Assembly: GCA_035236585.1 (NCBI GenBank)
Contig: CP141132.1
Span: forward strand, 81,954,880 to 82,018,879
From: Warburgia ugandensis
Lineage: Eukaryota > Streptophyta > Magnoliopsida > Canellales > Canellaceae
DNA length: 64,000 bases
Reading direction: 5' to 3'
Each line of letters begins with the position of its first letter. The stretch's first letter is position 1. The position numbers and the translations under genes were made by a program. This document shows positions 13,611-25,810 of the stretch, piece after piece. The notes under the pieces are model-generated. The model saw nothing but the letters and a program-made list of their open reading frames with translations. It was not told the DNA's origin and ran no database searches.

Positions 13611-15160
13611 TTCATATAGACTGCCAGTTGGTTAGGCTCAAGTGAACTTGTTATGTCACTTATTTGGGTCCACTCTTTGCATAGTTTGTCATGAGACTGT
13701 GGATTTGCATTGCAAGAAGGACCCATCCTTGGTTGTGTCAATAAAAGTCAAGTGGCATATTCAGATTGTTTGTTACAATCAAGCTAGAAGAGAAAGCCTA
13801 AAGGTTGGCATATGTCATGGTCTGTAGCTCATAAGAACAACTACCGATGGAGCCTAAACGACAAGATGGGAGGGTAGGATTCTCTCTATAAGTCATAGAA
13901 GAATACTATGGTAGAGATGATTCCAAATGACATAGTTGTGGAGTTATTACCGTGGTGATGTAGCTGGCATGTTCCTAAGGAAATAGAGATGAAGAGCCTT
14001 TTCAGGTACGACGGAGATGCTGAGCAAATTGAGAAGGGAGAATATCCGGTTAGTTAAAGAGAGAGAGATACGAGAGATTTGTTTGAGGAGCTGGGTGCCC
14101 TAGTTGTGATGGAATAGGATCTAAGACATTTTATAGAACTTTGGGATTGTCCTTATATATAATTCCTTCCTATATTTTGCTTATCCATGGCTTTGGCTAA
14201 AGCTATGCCACTCTCTGCTTCTTTTGCATTCCAAATTTTGATCAACTGTTAATCTAGGGAAAACAAAAACTGGAGAAGCCACTTATCTGATTTTCATCAA
14301 TGGTAGCCTCCTAAGGAAGTTACATATTTATGGTTCACTTGAGTGGAGAACTGTTGGAGATGGGTGAAACATCTTGCTAAATGGTTAGGATCAATTGGCG
14401 GTAGGTGGCTGTTTGGAGCATGGTGATGTTAGGTAATTGAGACTGATCAGTAGAAGACACCACTTATCCAAATGTTGCTGGGGTGTGTTCACCTCAGATG
14501 GCCCAACAAGAACATGCCAATTCTCTTTTGCATCATGAAAGATCTCCTATCGGAAGGTTTGGATACAGAAGATATGAGTGATTGTATGGATCATGCTGAT
14601 GTTATGTGAGTAGGACCAGTGAATGAATATCAGTATCTCATTGAACATCCTAACAAAAAAGAAGGATTTCCTTGCCCTACATGTATGTTATAAATACTAG
14701 CCGTTAAAGATTACGTATCTATCATACAATCTCCAAAATATATAAACAAAGTCTAGATGGAAAATCTCATGAAGGACTCTCCCTCATTCCCTCTCAGTAT
14801 ACCCAAACTCAATTAGGATTTTTACTACCCATTTAAAAATTCCAACTTCGAGCAAATCGAATCCCTTAGACTCTCTCTCTCTCTAGAATCCAAAATTCAG
14901 AGGGGAAGCAAAACATGACCAAAACCCAGAAGCCAAACTCTCTTAAAGTCCCGTATAGTAGCCAACCCTACAAAATATATTTCTTCTCTTCCAATCCGTA
15001 TTTGAGCAAACCCCGAATGCCTCTCTTTTTCTCTCTTGGTGGTGGTTTGTTAATACTAGTTAATATGACCACAAATATGCCCACTAGCATTTCCCACTTA
15101 GCTGCTTCACACCTGCACACATATATGGTTTGAATTGAGCAAGAGACTTTGACAAAAGGA
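13611..15160. other. Intergenic DNA upstream of the YUCCA gene
   Basis: No gene recognised. It ends in the pyrimidine-rich and TATA-rich promoter region of the YUCCA gene. Confidence 0.5.
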
Positions 15161-15162
15161 AT

Positions 15163-15192
15163 GTATATGTATATATAATATGTATATATATC
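15163..15192 (+). promoter_or_regulatory. Candidate core promoter (TATA-rich) of the YUCCA gene
   Basis: A TATATATAATATGTATATATA-like stretch lies about 300 bp upstream of the start codon. Transcription from here would give a pyrimidine-rich leader of roughly 270 bp containing the CT tract. Inference from position and composition only. Confidence 0.4.
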
Positions 15193-15352
15193 CTCCTGTT
15201 TCCATTCCCTCTTCACCACCGTTACCATTCCCTCCCTCCCTCCTCCGAGTTCTACTCCCCCGGGAATCGCTATCAGATATAGAGAAAAGGAAAACTCATT
15301 CTCCCTTTTGGATAAGCCTCAACCTAAACCTACTCTTAGATAAGAGACTCTT

Positions 15353-15354
<2 letters not shown>

Positions 15355-15428
<74 letters not shown>
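15355..15428. repeat. (CT)n tract in the YUCCA 5' leader
   Basis: About 74 bp of CT ending 60 bp before the YUCCA start codon. CT/GA tracts are common in plant leaders and can bind GAGA-binding (BBR/BPC) proteins; a role here is inference. Confidence 0.95.
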
Positions 15429-15430
<2 letters not shown>

Positions 15431-15488
15431 TATATGACTAATCTCAATCACAATTAGAGCTACCACCATTACTAACCAGCTTCTTTTC

Positions 15489-17807
15489 ATGGACTATTTG
15501 AGAGAAGTTGAAGGCAAACGAGCTCATGATCCCTTCCGCGAACGGCTAGCAAAGATGATTCGATGTGTAAGGGTCCCCGGTCCGGTGATAGTCGGAGCAG
15601 GTCCTTCCGGCCTAGCTGTAGCTGCCTGTCTCAAGGAGAGGGGTGTACCAAGTATGATCATAGAGAGGTCTAACTGCATAGCTTCTCTGTGGCAGCTCAA
15701 GACTTATGATCGACTACGCCTTCATCTTCCTAAGCAGTTCTGTGAGTTACCACTCATGCCTTTCCCGGAAGGTTTTCCTGTGTATCCTACTAAACAGCAA
15801 TTTGTAGGCTATTTGGAAGATTATGCGAAGAAGTTTGATTTAAAGCCAACATTCAATGAGTCCGTAGAAAGTGCTGAATTTGATCGAACTCTCGGGTTTT
15901 GGAGGGTAAAAACCATTGGATTGAAGAAGGAAGAGACAGAGTATGTTTGTAGTTGGTTAGTGGTGGCAACTGGGGAGAATGCAGAGGCTTTTGTGCCGCA
16001 AATTGATGGTTTGGGTGATTTTGTTGGGCCTGTTGTTCATACAAGCTTGTATAAGAGTGGAGATGCTTTTCATGGAAAGAAGGTTTTAGTGGTTGGGTGC
16101 GGGAATTCAGGGATGGAAGTGTGTTTGGATCTCTGCAACTACAATGCTTGTCCATCAATTGTAGTTAGAGATACGGTAAATTTACTCCCTATCTTTCTAT
16201 GGTTATATGATTTCTTTCACAAAATCTGACGCATATATGAACCACTCCATGTAGATTAAGCAATCTCTGAACGACTCCATGTTGATTAAGCAATCTCTCT
16301 CATTCATTTTGAAGTCTAAAAGGGACCTTATTTAGAAAACATAGCAGGTTGTTAATCTCTCTCTCTCTCTCTAAGATAATATGCATTTTCATAAACTATG
16401 ATAAATATGTGAATAAACCCAGATAAATTATTTACTCTCTCTAATTTTTCCTCGAATATCAAGAAGACCCACTAAGGATTTTCAAATTTAGAGTAGGAAA
16501 GATGTGAAAGAAAAAAAGGAACAGTAAGATTATCAAACTCTCTTTCGTTCTAAGTGTCTTGGGTTATTCACTCATGCTCAAAGTTTCCTGTGTTAGGAAG
16601 ACTCAGTAAGATTTTTCACTCTAGAGTAGAAAGATGTAGAAGGAAACAAGAGGAAAAGGAACAGTAAGATTGTCAACCTCTCTCTCTCTCTCATCTATCT
16701 TTTTCGGTTTCGTGGTAGTTTTCAATGTTTCTTAAACTGGTTTTGCCTTTGACTTAGACAGGTTTAGTTCATATATTTCTATACTTCTTTTTCGTCGCCT
16801 TCCAGTGCTGTTCCGCAGTTTTTAGCTACAAGAAGCTTGTTTTTGCACAGTAGCTGCCTTTTTCATTCCTCTTTGTTTCACTTTCTTGGGATTCGTCGGC
16901 ACGCGAGTCTTCTATATACCGTTTCTTTCCTCAACCTTCTTTTAAATAAAGTAGTGTCCATATTAACGCATTTTAACATGTATACTTATTACACAAACTA
17001 ACTCCATCATATGTTTTTTTGCCCTGTTAGGTGCACGTTCTGCCGAGGGAAATGCTTGGGAGGTCTACTTTCGGCCTTTCCATGTGGTTGCTAAAGTGGT
17101 TCCCTGTCCACTTGGTGGATCGCTTGTTACTACTCATTTCATGGTTAATGCTAGGTGATACGGCTCAATTAGGGCTTGACCGGCCTCAAGTTGGGCCTCT
17201 CGAACTTAAGAACATCACCGGCAAGACCCCTGTCTTGGACGTTGGTACTCTTGCCAAGATCCGGGCTGGAGAAATCAAGGTTTGAAAAAATGACATTAAA
17301 GAAGCACAAAATTAAAGTGTACATACAAGTGTGTGTAATGGGTCTAACAAAGATGGTTTGTTTCATAACTAAACAGGTTTGCCCTGCGATTAAGAGACTA
17401 GTTGAGCATGGAGCGGAGTTCGTAAATGGAAGAGTAGAAGACTTTGACGCTGTGATTCTTGCAACTGGTTATAGAAGCAATGTACCCTCTTGGTTAAAGG
17501 TAATTCGTCTGCTACTCTTGAAATTGCTAATTGTACTTGGAGGTGAATTTCATGTTTAATGATGAGATTTACCCTTTGCTATGATGTTTAGGAGAGAGAG
17601 TTCTTCTCAGCGAAAGATGGCTTACCAAGGAGACCTTTTCCTAATGGGTGGAAAGGGGAAGGTGGTCTATATGCTGTAGGATTCACAAAGCGGGGCCTAC
17701 TAGGGGCATCGATGGACGCTAGAAGGATCGCACAAGACATCGGTGTTGGAAAGCCGAGGCCAAACAATGCATGGCCTTCTCTCGCCCGCCTACTTCATCA
17801 TGACTGA
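15489..17807 (+). CDS. YUC: YUCCA-type flavin-containing monooxygenase (auxin biosynthesis), 4 exons
   Basis: Exons 15489-16175, 17031-17279, 17377-17499 and 17592-17807 are all bounded by GT-AG and together encode 424 residues, the usual family length. YUCCA enzymes convert indole-3-pyruvate to indole-3-acetic acid using FAD, NADPH and oxygen. Visible motifs: FAD-binding GAGPSG (36-41), the FMO signature F-x-G-x3-H-x3-Y (178-188) followed by KSG, NADPH-binding GCGNSG (203-208) and ATGY (341-344). The N-terminus 'EGKRAHD' and overall text resemble the YUC2/YUC6 branch as I recall it; subgroup assignment is tentative. The first ATG after the CT-rich leader is used and no upstream in-frame coding is seen. 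Introns fall at family-typical places. No break was found, so the gene appears intact. Probably cytosolic or ER-associated. Confidence 0.95.
16239..16298. repeat. Two 30-bp tandem repeats in YUCCA intron 1
   Basis: Units 16239-16268 and 16269-16298 differ at two positions. Both contain 'actccatgt.gattaagcaa'. Confidence 0.93.
16461..16691. repeat. Imperfect direct repeat in YUCCA intron 1
   Basis: About 16461-16545 and 16597-16691 share 'aagac.ca.taag', 'agagtag.aaagatgt' and 'aaaggaacagtaagatt', each copy running into a CT-rich stretch. The spacing is about 135 bp. A duplicated intronic segment; no function visible. Confidence 0.8.
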
Positions 17808-19720
17808 CGCATTAAGAGATAATGAGAGGATTAAAACATTGGAGGAGAGTGATTAGAGAAGCATGGTGGTGATTTAAATATTTTAGCAAGGTGATTTTGC
17901 AATCGAGTGACACAAGTGGTGGGCCTAATCTGTCGAATTCGCCAATGATACTGGATGGGGGCCTTGTGAAGTTGATGAGATTGATTGGAGGGGGACCCTC
18001 CCTGCGTATTTGTATAGCTTGTACCACAGCTGCCCGCTCGAGTTCGTTACATTCCTGGTGAAAAGATTAACAGATCGATCGATAGCCTAACCAGGCTAAC
18101 TCACTCACAAAATTAGTTTTTAATTTGACGAAGGGGTCTGGTGGATAATCGATCGGGTGAACCTGGTAGCTAAGGTTTTGTAAATTTTCAGTTTCTAATT
18201 AGGGATGACTGCAACAGATTAGGGAATTAGAGAAAGAGGAGGAAAGGTTCACATGATTTCTTTTTCTCAATTTGTGTTGATGACAGTTTGATTGGATTTG
18301 AGAGGATAGGTTAGATTCTAACTATTTTTCATAGTTATTATAAGTTTTTTGTATTGATTATGGATTGAGTTTTTTTTTTTTTCCCTTCTTTTTGTTAAAG
18401 AGAATTATTGATTGAGTTACATGTAAGTCAAGGTGAAGAATTGGCCAAATCAGAATTGTTAACATGTTGTGTACTAAGGATCCATGCCTAGGAAAGGGGC
18501 TTCAAGGAGAAAAGCAGAGGTCCTGATGAGCCCATATGGATGAAAGTAGCCTTCAGGCTCCTGTAAAGTCTCATCGCCAGGGCGGACCACCTCTCCTTTA
18601 CTATTTGTCATAAGCTCCAATGGTGCCATCCCTATCGGCGGTGGGTTCCAATAAAGTGCGATAAATATATGGACACGCATATATATTTTTGGAAAATGCT
18701 TTCCCAATGTCCCAAAAGGAAACAACTTGGCTGGGGCTTTCCTTTGAATGATCTCATACATGCATCATGTTCGGCCAGCTGCCTTAGAATGGCTGGTTAC
18801 TAAACTCCATGATCATTGGATGGGTTGAACCATGCTGGTTTTTATTTTTGAATCCTGTTTAAAATTTTAACCAAGCAAGCAAGCAAGAGGCTAGAAGCAA
18901 TCAAAGTAAAGCAGGCCGATTAAGATGAACGGTTTAAATCACCCAAATTTAAAACCTATCTAGGTTATGTCAATTCCCTGCATCTTGCTGAAAGAACTCT
19001 TATCTACTATTATATAAACCGGAATGCTTTTTCTTGACATAGGTACTAGAGAGAGAAACATAACCCAACCACCTAATGAATAGATATTTGACCACCACAT
19101 TTCCTTGACATGTGTTACTAAATATCTTACTTTGTTTCATCTCTTATCTTTTCGCATAATGACTTTTTCATGATAGGTTACGGTCATAAATGATCAAGAC
19201 CGCCCTCTAATATGATCCACTTCACATTTTCATACTTGAAAAAATAGCCATATAGAAAATTTTGTTACCTTTAAATGCACACTGTCTGTCAAATACCAAT
19301 CATTGCTTACTTCTTCCCTTACCGAGAGGAAGAAGGTGAAATTATTTTTCCTTTACACAGGAGTTAAGAGATTCGATCTAGCCATAAGAAGTTGGTATAA
19401 ATAACTCACTTCTTAGTCCTTGACGCCCTCTGTCACTGCGAACGCCCCCTGATGAGTGCAATGGGATGTGCCTATTTATCTATTTCTTGACTCAGTTGCT
19501 TCTGCAGTAGGATGAAGAAACCGTGTAATTGGATGATCAATCAACCAATAAGTATGACATTTAGACGTTTCCGATCAAATTTAGTTGGAGTCCACCATGT
19601 AAAAGTCGGTGTGCCTTACTGTAGTCCAATGTGGTGTGCGTCGTGCTGCGATTTCTCCCGACCGAGAAGAGGTGGGTGACAAAAACAAAGACTTGGAATA
19701 CTTGGCCTGTGAATAAAGAC

Positions 19721-19791
<71 letters not shown>

Positions 19792-20290
19792 TCTAGACGG
19801 CCATCACTGGTAGAGCCCATGGTTCTAGTTCTACCCACTGCCTGATTCTTACTTCTTTTCTCTTTTCATAATTTCGGTTGGACTTTGAAGTTCCAAATGA
19901 TGGCCCGGAAGATGGTAAGGGAGGAGACCACTAGTCATTTATGTGATCAAAGTTCATCATGATGCTCACCAACAGGGCGAACAGATTCAACCATCTAAGA
20001 TTCGTATGCAAAAACTTGGGAATTTCCTCTAATCTACATACGTAATATAAATTACAACTCTTTTTAAATTAATTAAGCTCGCTAATGTCTCCAAATAACT
20101 AAGTCAACAATCGGTGTTAAAGATGTCATTGAAGCCAAAGTTGTAGCTGTAAAACAAATAATCTTCTTTCGGAAAGGTTCAAGAGAAGTTTTTCATTTTT
20201 TTCAAATTTTAGGCAAGCGGGTTTCTATGGGTAACCTTAAACCAACGAGCATCGTAAACGCCTGACCTAGCACGTGAAAGCCCCTTCTCA
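17808..20290. other. YUCCA 3' region and intergenic DNA
   Basis: The YUCCA 3' UTR probably occupies the first few hundred bases; no single polyadenylation signal stands out. A 95-codon minus-strand frame at 18474-18761 has no recognisable motif. The GA tract at 19725-19787 is listed separately. Confidence 0.5.
19725..19787. repeat. (GA)n microsatellite
   Basis: About 63 bp of uninterrupted GA. Confidence 0.97.
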
Positions 20291-20640
20291 AGCCAATCTG
20301 GTAGAAGGCTAGGACTCAATTTCGAGAAGAGTTCTCCTTATATTGAAGGTGATTCAGAAGTTTTTATCGGTTGGATCAACAAAGCGACGATACTGGTTGG
20401 AGATTTGGATACATTTTAGACGAAACTCAATTTAGCCTTCAAGTTAGAATTTTTTCAGTCCAAGCTATTCCTCGTTCAATCAAACTCTTCGGCGGGTAAG
20501 CTTGCTAGAGAGGGCGATCAGTTTCATGGAATGAAAATTCTTATTACGGATGTTGGAAAAGCTAGAATTTCCTTTGAAGATTCTATTTTTAAAATTTTAG
20601 CTTTGTATTTTTCTATTTTCATTATTTGTCATCATGCGTT
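20291..20640 (+). mobile_element. L1-type LINE 3' fragment (RNase H domain remnant)
   Basis: Frame +1 from about 20341 reads 'YIEGDSEVFIGWINKA', then after one stop and a divergent stretch 'SNSSAGKLAREGDQ'. These match the EGDS and 'ADxLAxEG' landmarks of the RNase H (RVT_3) domain at the end of plant L1 pol proteins. It is followed by a T-rich LINE-like tail. Only the last part of the element remains, and no target-site duplication was recognised. Assignment is by motif recall. Confidence 0.6.
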
Positions 20641-22015
20641 ATGAGCATTGAAAGATCTAGTGGCCAGTACCTTTTCGTAGGTCTGATTTTCTGCTGCTTA
20701 CAATCATCTTGACATGTTTGTAAGTTGACCGATTTTCTCAATTTTCACTCCTTTTCATGAAACAAAACTAAGTTATAATTTTCATCAAATCATTTAGCTT
20801 AGTTAACTAACGGCTCGATCAGAAAGGTCCATAAAATCCAGTTTATACAATTATAATCCAACACAATCACACAAACAATCCACCAGAATCCCCTAAAACT
20901 ACATTATTTAAACTTTGCCAGACAAGGTTTAATTTGCCCAAGGTAAGAGTCCTGGTCTTCTACTGCATTCGGCTTTCTTGTACTAGGTCACTGGTTCAAG
21001 TTGATGGTGAGTTTAGGTTATCCGTAAAAACCCTCTTGCTATCAGAAACAAATTGCCAGAGGTGATCCCTAAAGTGGGTAGCCACCGGCACAGACCACAT
21101 GTCAACAAAATATTGGACGACCAATACACAAACATGCACTTTTTCTAGAATGATTATAACTCTTCCAGGTAAGAAAACACGTGAAAGAGGATTAATTTAG
21201 AAGTATAGACCTTGACATGTGATGTGTAGTTTATGCATGGGACCCCCAACGATCTTACCAATTTGATGCTTTGGATTTGGTTAATCACCTCTTTTTTTTT
21301 GTGACACATGAAGTGACACTTGCTTTAGATAAGTAGATTTGGAGGACATCATGAAACCACTAAACATAAACAATATTGATGAATGTAATCTAATAAACAG
21401 CATGTCATTATTGCAAACTTTGCTAAAGTAGCCTTACTGATACTCGGTCATATTATCATGGTATGATGGCGACAAATATATACATACATATATATATATA
21501 TATATGGTAGGATCCAAACCTTCTAACTTATGCGGCGGTCCATCATCGACGGCTCATAATGAAAAAAGCCAATGAAGTGATGGCCACTATTTTGTATTTG
21601 TGCCATTCCCACAATTGATTATCTTAATTTTGGCCTGCATTACATTGATGGGATGTGGCGATGATGAGTTTGGCTTCTAAGACAGCTGATTACCGGGATG
21701 GAGAATGCCATTTGATCGAACCCATGAAGGAAACAAAGTGCAAACGACGTCCCTTCATTGGCTCCGGTTATCCTGACTTAAGATAGCCTTTCGACCTTTT
21801 TGCTATAGGCTCGGTTGTCACTTTAATGAAATTTTACTAATTCTCAAAAAAAGAAAAAGAAATGAAGCACAAACGGTGGGGACACACAAATGACAAGGCA
21901 AAGGACTAATCGTCTCAATTCTATTTTCTCTCTCTGTTAAATTTTCCTCATCTCAGACCGACTCGGTCATTTCTGTAAGTTACCTCTTCCTTAATTCTAT
22001 CCAACCACTCAATAA
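20641..22015. other. Intergenic DNA, no gene seen
   Basis: Contains a short (TA)n stretch at about 21477-21505. A tRNA-like stretch with a GGTTCAAG B-box-like motif lies near 20985-21005 but is too short to call. Confidence 0.5.
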
Positions 22016-22019
22016 AGAG

Positions 22020-22200
22020 TTGAAAAAAAAAAGACTGCAAAGTTTAAAATTTTAAAAATAATTACAACCTATTAATAACATCTTTAACATAAAGTCATAT
22101 TATTATAAATAAAACTAAACATCGTATTCAAGATAGAAGTTATATTATTATAGACAGACTTGAAGATTAGGGTTAAATTATTGAAGAAAATGGGAAGTTG
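22020..22200. repeat. AT-rich dispersed repeat, copy A
   Basis: Shares 'agacagacttgaag.tta..gtt.aa.t.ttgaagaaaa' and surrounding AT-rich text with 38790-38972. A weaker relative is at about 62650-62825. Class unknown. Confidence 0.5.
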
Positions 22201-22544
22201 AAAAAAGAAAGAGTCATAAAAATTAGACTTTTCTTTTTCAAAAGAAAAAATCTTCAACCTTTTAAACAAAAATAATATGATTGTGAAAAGAGGGACTTAA
22301 CCAACTAGGGTAAGCATTCAAGTTCATTGTTCTTGATTCTTTTGTTGAATGGTCCTATACCAGGTGAGAGGTAACCCTTGATTCTTGTTGAACTTTATCG
22401 TTTATACAAAGATATCCATTTAGCGTGGGACTAAAACTTATGTAGATTGGGTTGCCTATTGGTTGTCTACAAATTACACTCTCTCCATCACCCATACATC
22501 TCCTGATGCGAGCCTATAGAGCTAAGTGTTGCCATAATCTCATT

Positions 22545-22648
22545 ATATAAACTACAAAGAAGTCATGGTACTTAATAAAGAGGAATGGAGAAATAAGATT
22601 CTTGTGGCCGACCTCTAATTGGAATAAGGGCTTGATGATGATGATGAT
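22545..22648 (+). mobile_element. RTE LINE 3' stub
   Basis: The last ~100 bp match the end of the RTE element at 28.5-31.5 kb: 'gaggaatggag.a..aagatt' (the end of RTE pol, usually 'AEWRxxIHVADP'), then 'taagg.cttgatgatgatgatga', the simple-repeat tail characteristic of plant RTE. Severely 5'-truncated. Confidence 0.8.
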
Positions 22649-23108
22649 CCATCATTACCGTTGAAATAGTATGATGTGCACAGATTACAAGTGTATGGTG
22701 GATATGTGGCCAAGTGCAAACCATTAGAGTCTTAAGAGGGTGTACTGTATACCATGGTAGAAAGATTGCTGGGCAGGTTTCACTGGTGATTTGCCCATGT
22801 AGTGAAGGAAAAGAAGTTGAATTCTTTTTGAGTTGGATGAGTTACAGTCATTTCCTGAACAACATTTAAGGAAATGAGGGAATGGATGGAAGGTCACCCA
22901 ATTTCCAACAGGTCCACAATTCCCTCTCTGTAGGCTTTATTTTCGCTTTATTACGAAGATGAAAAAGGCAATACGTGCATGCGAGGTGTTAGGGAATGCG
23001 ACGATACAAAGGATGGGATTTCTAAGGAAGGAATGTCCAGATGGGCTACTCTATCTATCCTCACTACTTGTTGTTGCTTATTCATTGTTGTTAGTGTTGC
23101 GTGATCTT

Positions 23109-23111
<3 letters not shown>
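22649..23111. other. Intergenic DNA, no gene seen
   Basis: No motif recognised. Open frames overlapping the GT/GA tract are driven by the repeat. Confidence 0.5.

Positions 23112-23200
<89 letters not shown>
23112..23200. repeat. Compound (GT)n(GA)n microsatellite
   Basis: About 28 bp of GT passes directly into about 62 bp of GA without interruption. The overlapping long frames on both strands are translations of this repeat plus CT-rich flanks. Confidence 0.97.
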
Positions 23201-23205
<5 letters not shown>

Positions 23206-23984
23206 GACCGCCACTAGAAAACAACTTGTATATGAGCTTTCTTCAATCATTTGAACGTGATTCGCACATGTTATGGATTCCGAAGTGGGGGTTTGCAGGT
23301 CTATATACCTTTTTCCTTGGCTGCACAAAAAAGATAAAGCTGTCTCTCTCTCTCTCCAAAGATATTCCCCGTGATCTTTTGAAACCAAAAGTCCAAGGAA
23401 ACCCCAAAAAAGGGATCCTCTCTCTCTCTCTAGGTTTTCTCTAGATTTTACTGCGATCTTCTGAAAGCAAAATTCATAAAAAACCCAAAGGGGATATCTT
23501 CCCTCTCTAAATTTTCGCCTTGATAATTTTAAGCAAATATCCGGCAAATTCTTTTAAGTGTGTACTCTCTTTCTCTCTCTCTCTCCCTCTCTCCCTCTCT
23601 CTGGACTCATGTTGCAGTCTGCAAACTACTGTTGCTTTTATATGTTAATGGCACGTTAAAAGTGAAGGTAGACCTGTATCTTGGTGACCCTAGCTAGCCA
23701 CTGATCATCTGGTTGCTGTCTTTGACAGGCCACGCCCACAATTCTCCTCAGTCGGATTATCTTGGCCGTAGCTGTTCTATCCATTTCGTAAACACAGAAT
23801 AAGATAGGGTAAGATGAAATAGATCAGATTTGTGCCAAGGCCTACATATCTAAGCCAAAACATAGAAGGTGAATGGTTTAGCAGTACAACACTAGTCCAT
23901 TCTACGCTATGATAACCCCATAATTTTGTCTCCCTCCTCTTTTACCATTCAGCCTCGGCCAATAATATTTACTTGTCTAACACA
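23201..23984. other. Intergenic DNA with short CT runs
   Basis: Several short CT clusters (about 23342-23356, 23420-23432, 23565-23602). Phrases such as 'gaaaccaaaagtccaaggaaacccca' and 'gaaagcaaaattcataaaaaaccca' recur, suggesting weak local duplication. No gene. Confidence 0.5.
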
Positions 23985-24200
23985 ACCATGGCATGGAAGG
24001 CCCCTTTTTTGGGCTCTTGCACGTGCACCCTAGTCCAAGCTTATCCATCTTATGCTGGAAATTAATATCAGGCTAGTCTCCGGGTTCAGACTCATGACCT
24101 TCCAGTCAATAAGGCTCTGATATGATATTGGTTTACCATTCAACCTAAAAGCTTAAGCTTGTAGGAAGTGGACTAAACAGTATTTATGTCTAATATCATA
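23985..24200 (-). mobile_element. TRIM-like element copy (fossil)
   Basis: The reverse complement reads 'cacttcctacaagcttaagc...ttgaatggtaa', then 'atatcagagcc' (a primer-binding-site-like stretch), then 'ggtcatgagt.tgaacc'. The same landmarks occur in the element at 4234-4482. Confidence 0.5.
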
Positions 24201-25109
24201 TGTATATCTCTCTCTCTAGATTTTTTTACCCTTCTCTTTGAAACCCATAGTCCAAGTAAAAAGGGTACCCTCCCTCCTCTCACCTTCGCTCCAAATATGC
24301 CATTTGAGAAAGACAGAAGCGAAAAAAAAGTGCAGTCTTTCAGTCTTCCAATAGAAGCATGAGTGATGGAAGTTGACATGCTATGTTTAAGGGTGGTATC
24401 TAAGCCACTTGTTCACTTTTGCACTGGTCTGTCCCTTTCTTTCTCCAGGGGAATCTCATCAGAATCTTCCTATCTTTGTTCTAACTTTTGTGTATTTGCC
24501 TCTACAGATTGGATTTGATAATATCCCATTTTGGAAGTTTGTGATTCAAGGTAAGAGAAGACTAGGACTGATGAAACCAAGTACTAAAGGAATGTAATTC
24601 CAAGGACGAATCTGAGAATCCACATGGGAATCCAAATTCCATTGTCTGATCAGTTATAATGAGTGCCATCAAGTTCCGCAGAAGGATTTTTGGCTTTTGA
24701 TCATGAAGCTCGGGAACTGATGCTCTTTTGGGACCAAAGTGAGAAGGAATCAAATTCCAAGCGTGATGGGATCTTCTCTTTTTAGCTTTTTCGTCCTTTG
24801 ACCATAAGTGGTTACTATCACTACTTCAGGTGACTTGGATCGCTGACCCAAATAATGCAATGTGAGAAATTCTTTTCAGTGAGCACTCCTTTGTGTTAAA
24901 AGGATTGTACGGCATGGATCCACTGCCACTTGTGCAGTAGTCGTTCCGCCAATCTTGTTTGTTGTAATCATACTACACCAGATATATCGAGACACTTGAT
25001 CGAGGGGGCTGAAAACGCTGCCTTTGCGTAGTCACTCTTTCCATCATTTGTGGAATGGAATCGATATCCTTTCAACATTGGGATTTGAACATCAGTGATC
25101 ATTTGTTGG
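24201..25109. other. Intergenic DNA, no gene seen
   Basis: Short frames only. Nothing recognised on either strand. Confidence 0.5.
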
Positions 25110-25557
25110 ATCACCTTTCAACTTAAAAACTTAAGCGGAACGCCCACTTTAGGCTCTTGCATGTAGACTCGAGTGCACGCTCATCTACTTTGAGATGAAA
25201 TTCTTAATGGAAGGTCTTTATATCCGAACTCACGACCTCTTGGCTAGTAAGGCTTTGCTGCCATGTTGAATTGGCATAGGCTTGGTGGGGCAAGAGGCTA
25301 ATCAAAGAATAATTGGATTACATGCCTCTTCGGTCATGAACCTGGATATGGTAGGCCTTGGCCTACAGGGTTCAGTAGTCAAGCAACTTCGTCACTTTCA
25401 TGTACCCATCCGACGGAAGGCTTTTCGGAGCCTGCTGCAATGTCCCTCAACTCTCTATCCGATTCCTTGTTGTATTCTGATACAGGGGCATCAAACATTC
25501 AACATAAAAGCGTAAGTTTATAGGAAGTGGATGAACAATACTTACACACCCAACACC
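25110..25557 (-). mobile_element. Fragments of the TRIM-like family (fossil)
   Basis: 25110-25275 and 25480-25557 carry the terminal-repeat core ('ttcaac.taaaa.c.taag' and 'aagtttataggaagtgga') of the TRIM-like family on the minus strand. They may be two ends of one diverged copy or two copies; the text between is not recognised. Confidence 0.45.
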
Positions 25558-25791
25558 ATCCTACGATGATTCATCACATCCATGATATTGGTCACATCCA
25601 TCCTTGAATTGGTCAATCCTATCAATCTTGTTAGCCATTACCAATCCAGCCTACCACTTACAGTCTCACCTCAATTCGGTTGATGACCGCAAAATTTTGT
25701 TCATATGAAAGGTATCGATGCAGTTGAGATCTTTGTGCTAATTTGCATGGACCCACTTGATCAAACATTGCGGCCATCCCATGGGTGCCAT

Positions 25792-25810
25792 TAAATTACA
25801 TCAGATCTTT
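25792..25810. repeat. 19-bp target-site duplication, left copy (L1)
   Basis: TAAATTACATCAGATCTTT here is repeated perfectly at 27576-27594, exactly bracketing the LINE. Confidence 0.93.

Noticed and set aside
18474-18761. 95-codon minus-strand frame downstream of the YUCCA gene
   Set aside because: No recognisable motif, no promoter or splice context, and a length reachable by chance. Not called as a gene.
20980-21010. Possible tRNA gene or SINE head
   Set aside because: A B-box-like GGTTCAAG is present but no cloverleaf, A box at proper spacing, tail or duplication could be shown.
22951-23547. Long open frames on both strands (198 and 161 codons)
   Set aside because: Both are driven by the (GT)n(GA)n tract and CT-rich flanks and encode low-complexity repeats with no conserved domain.
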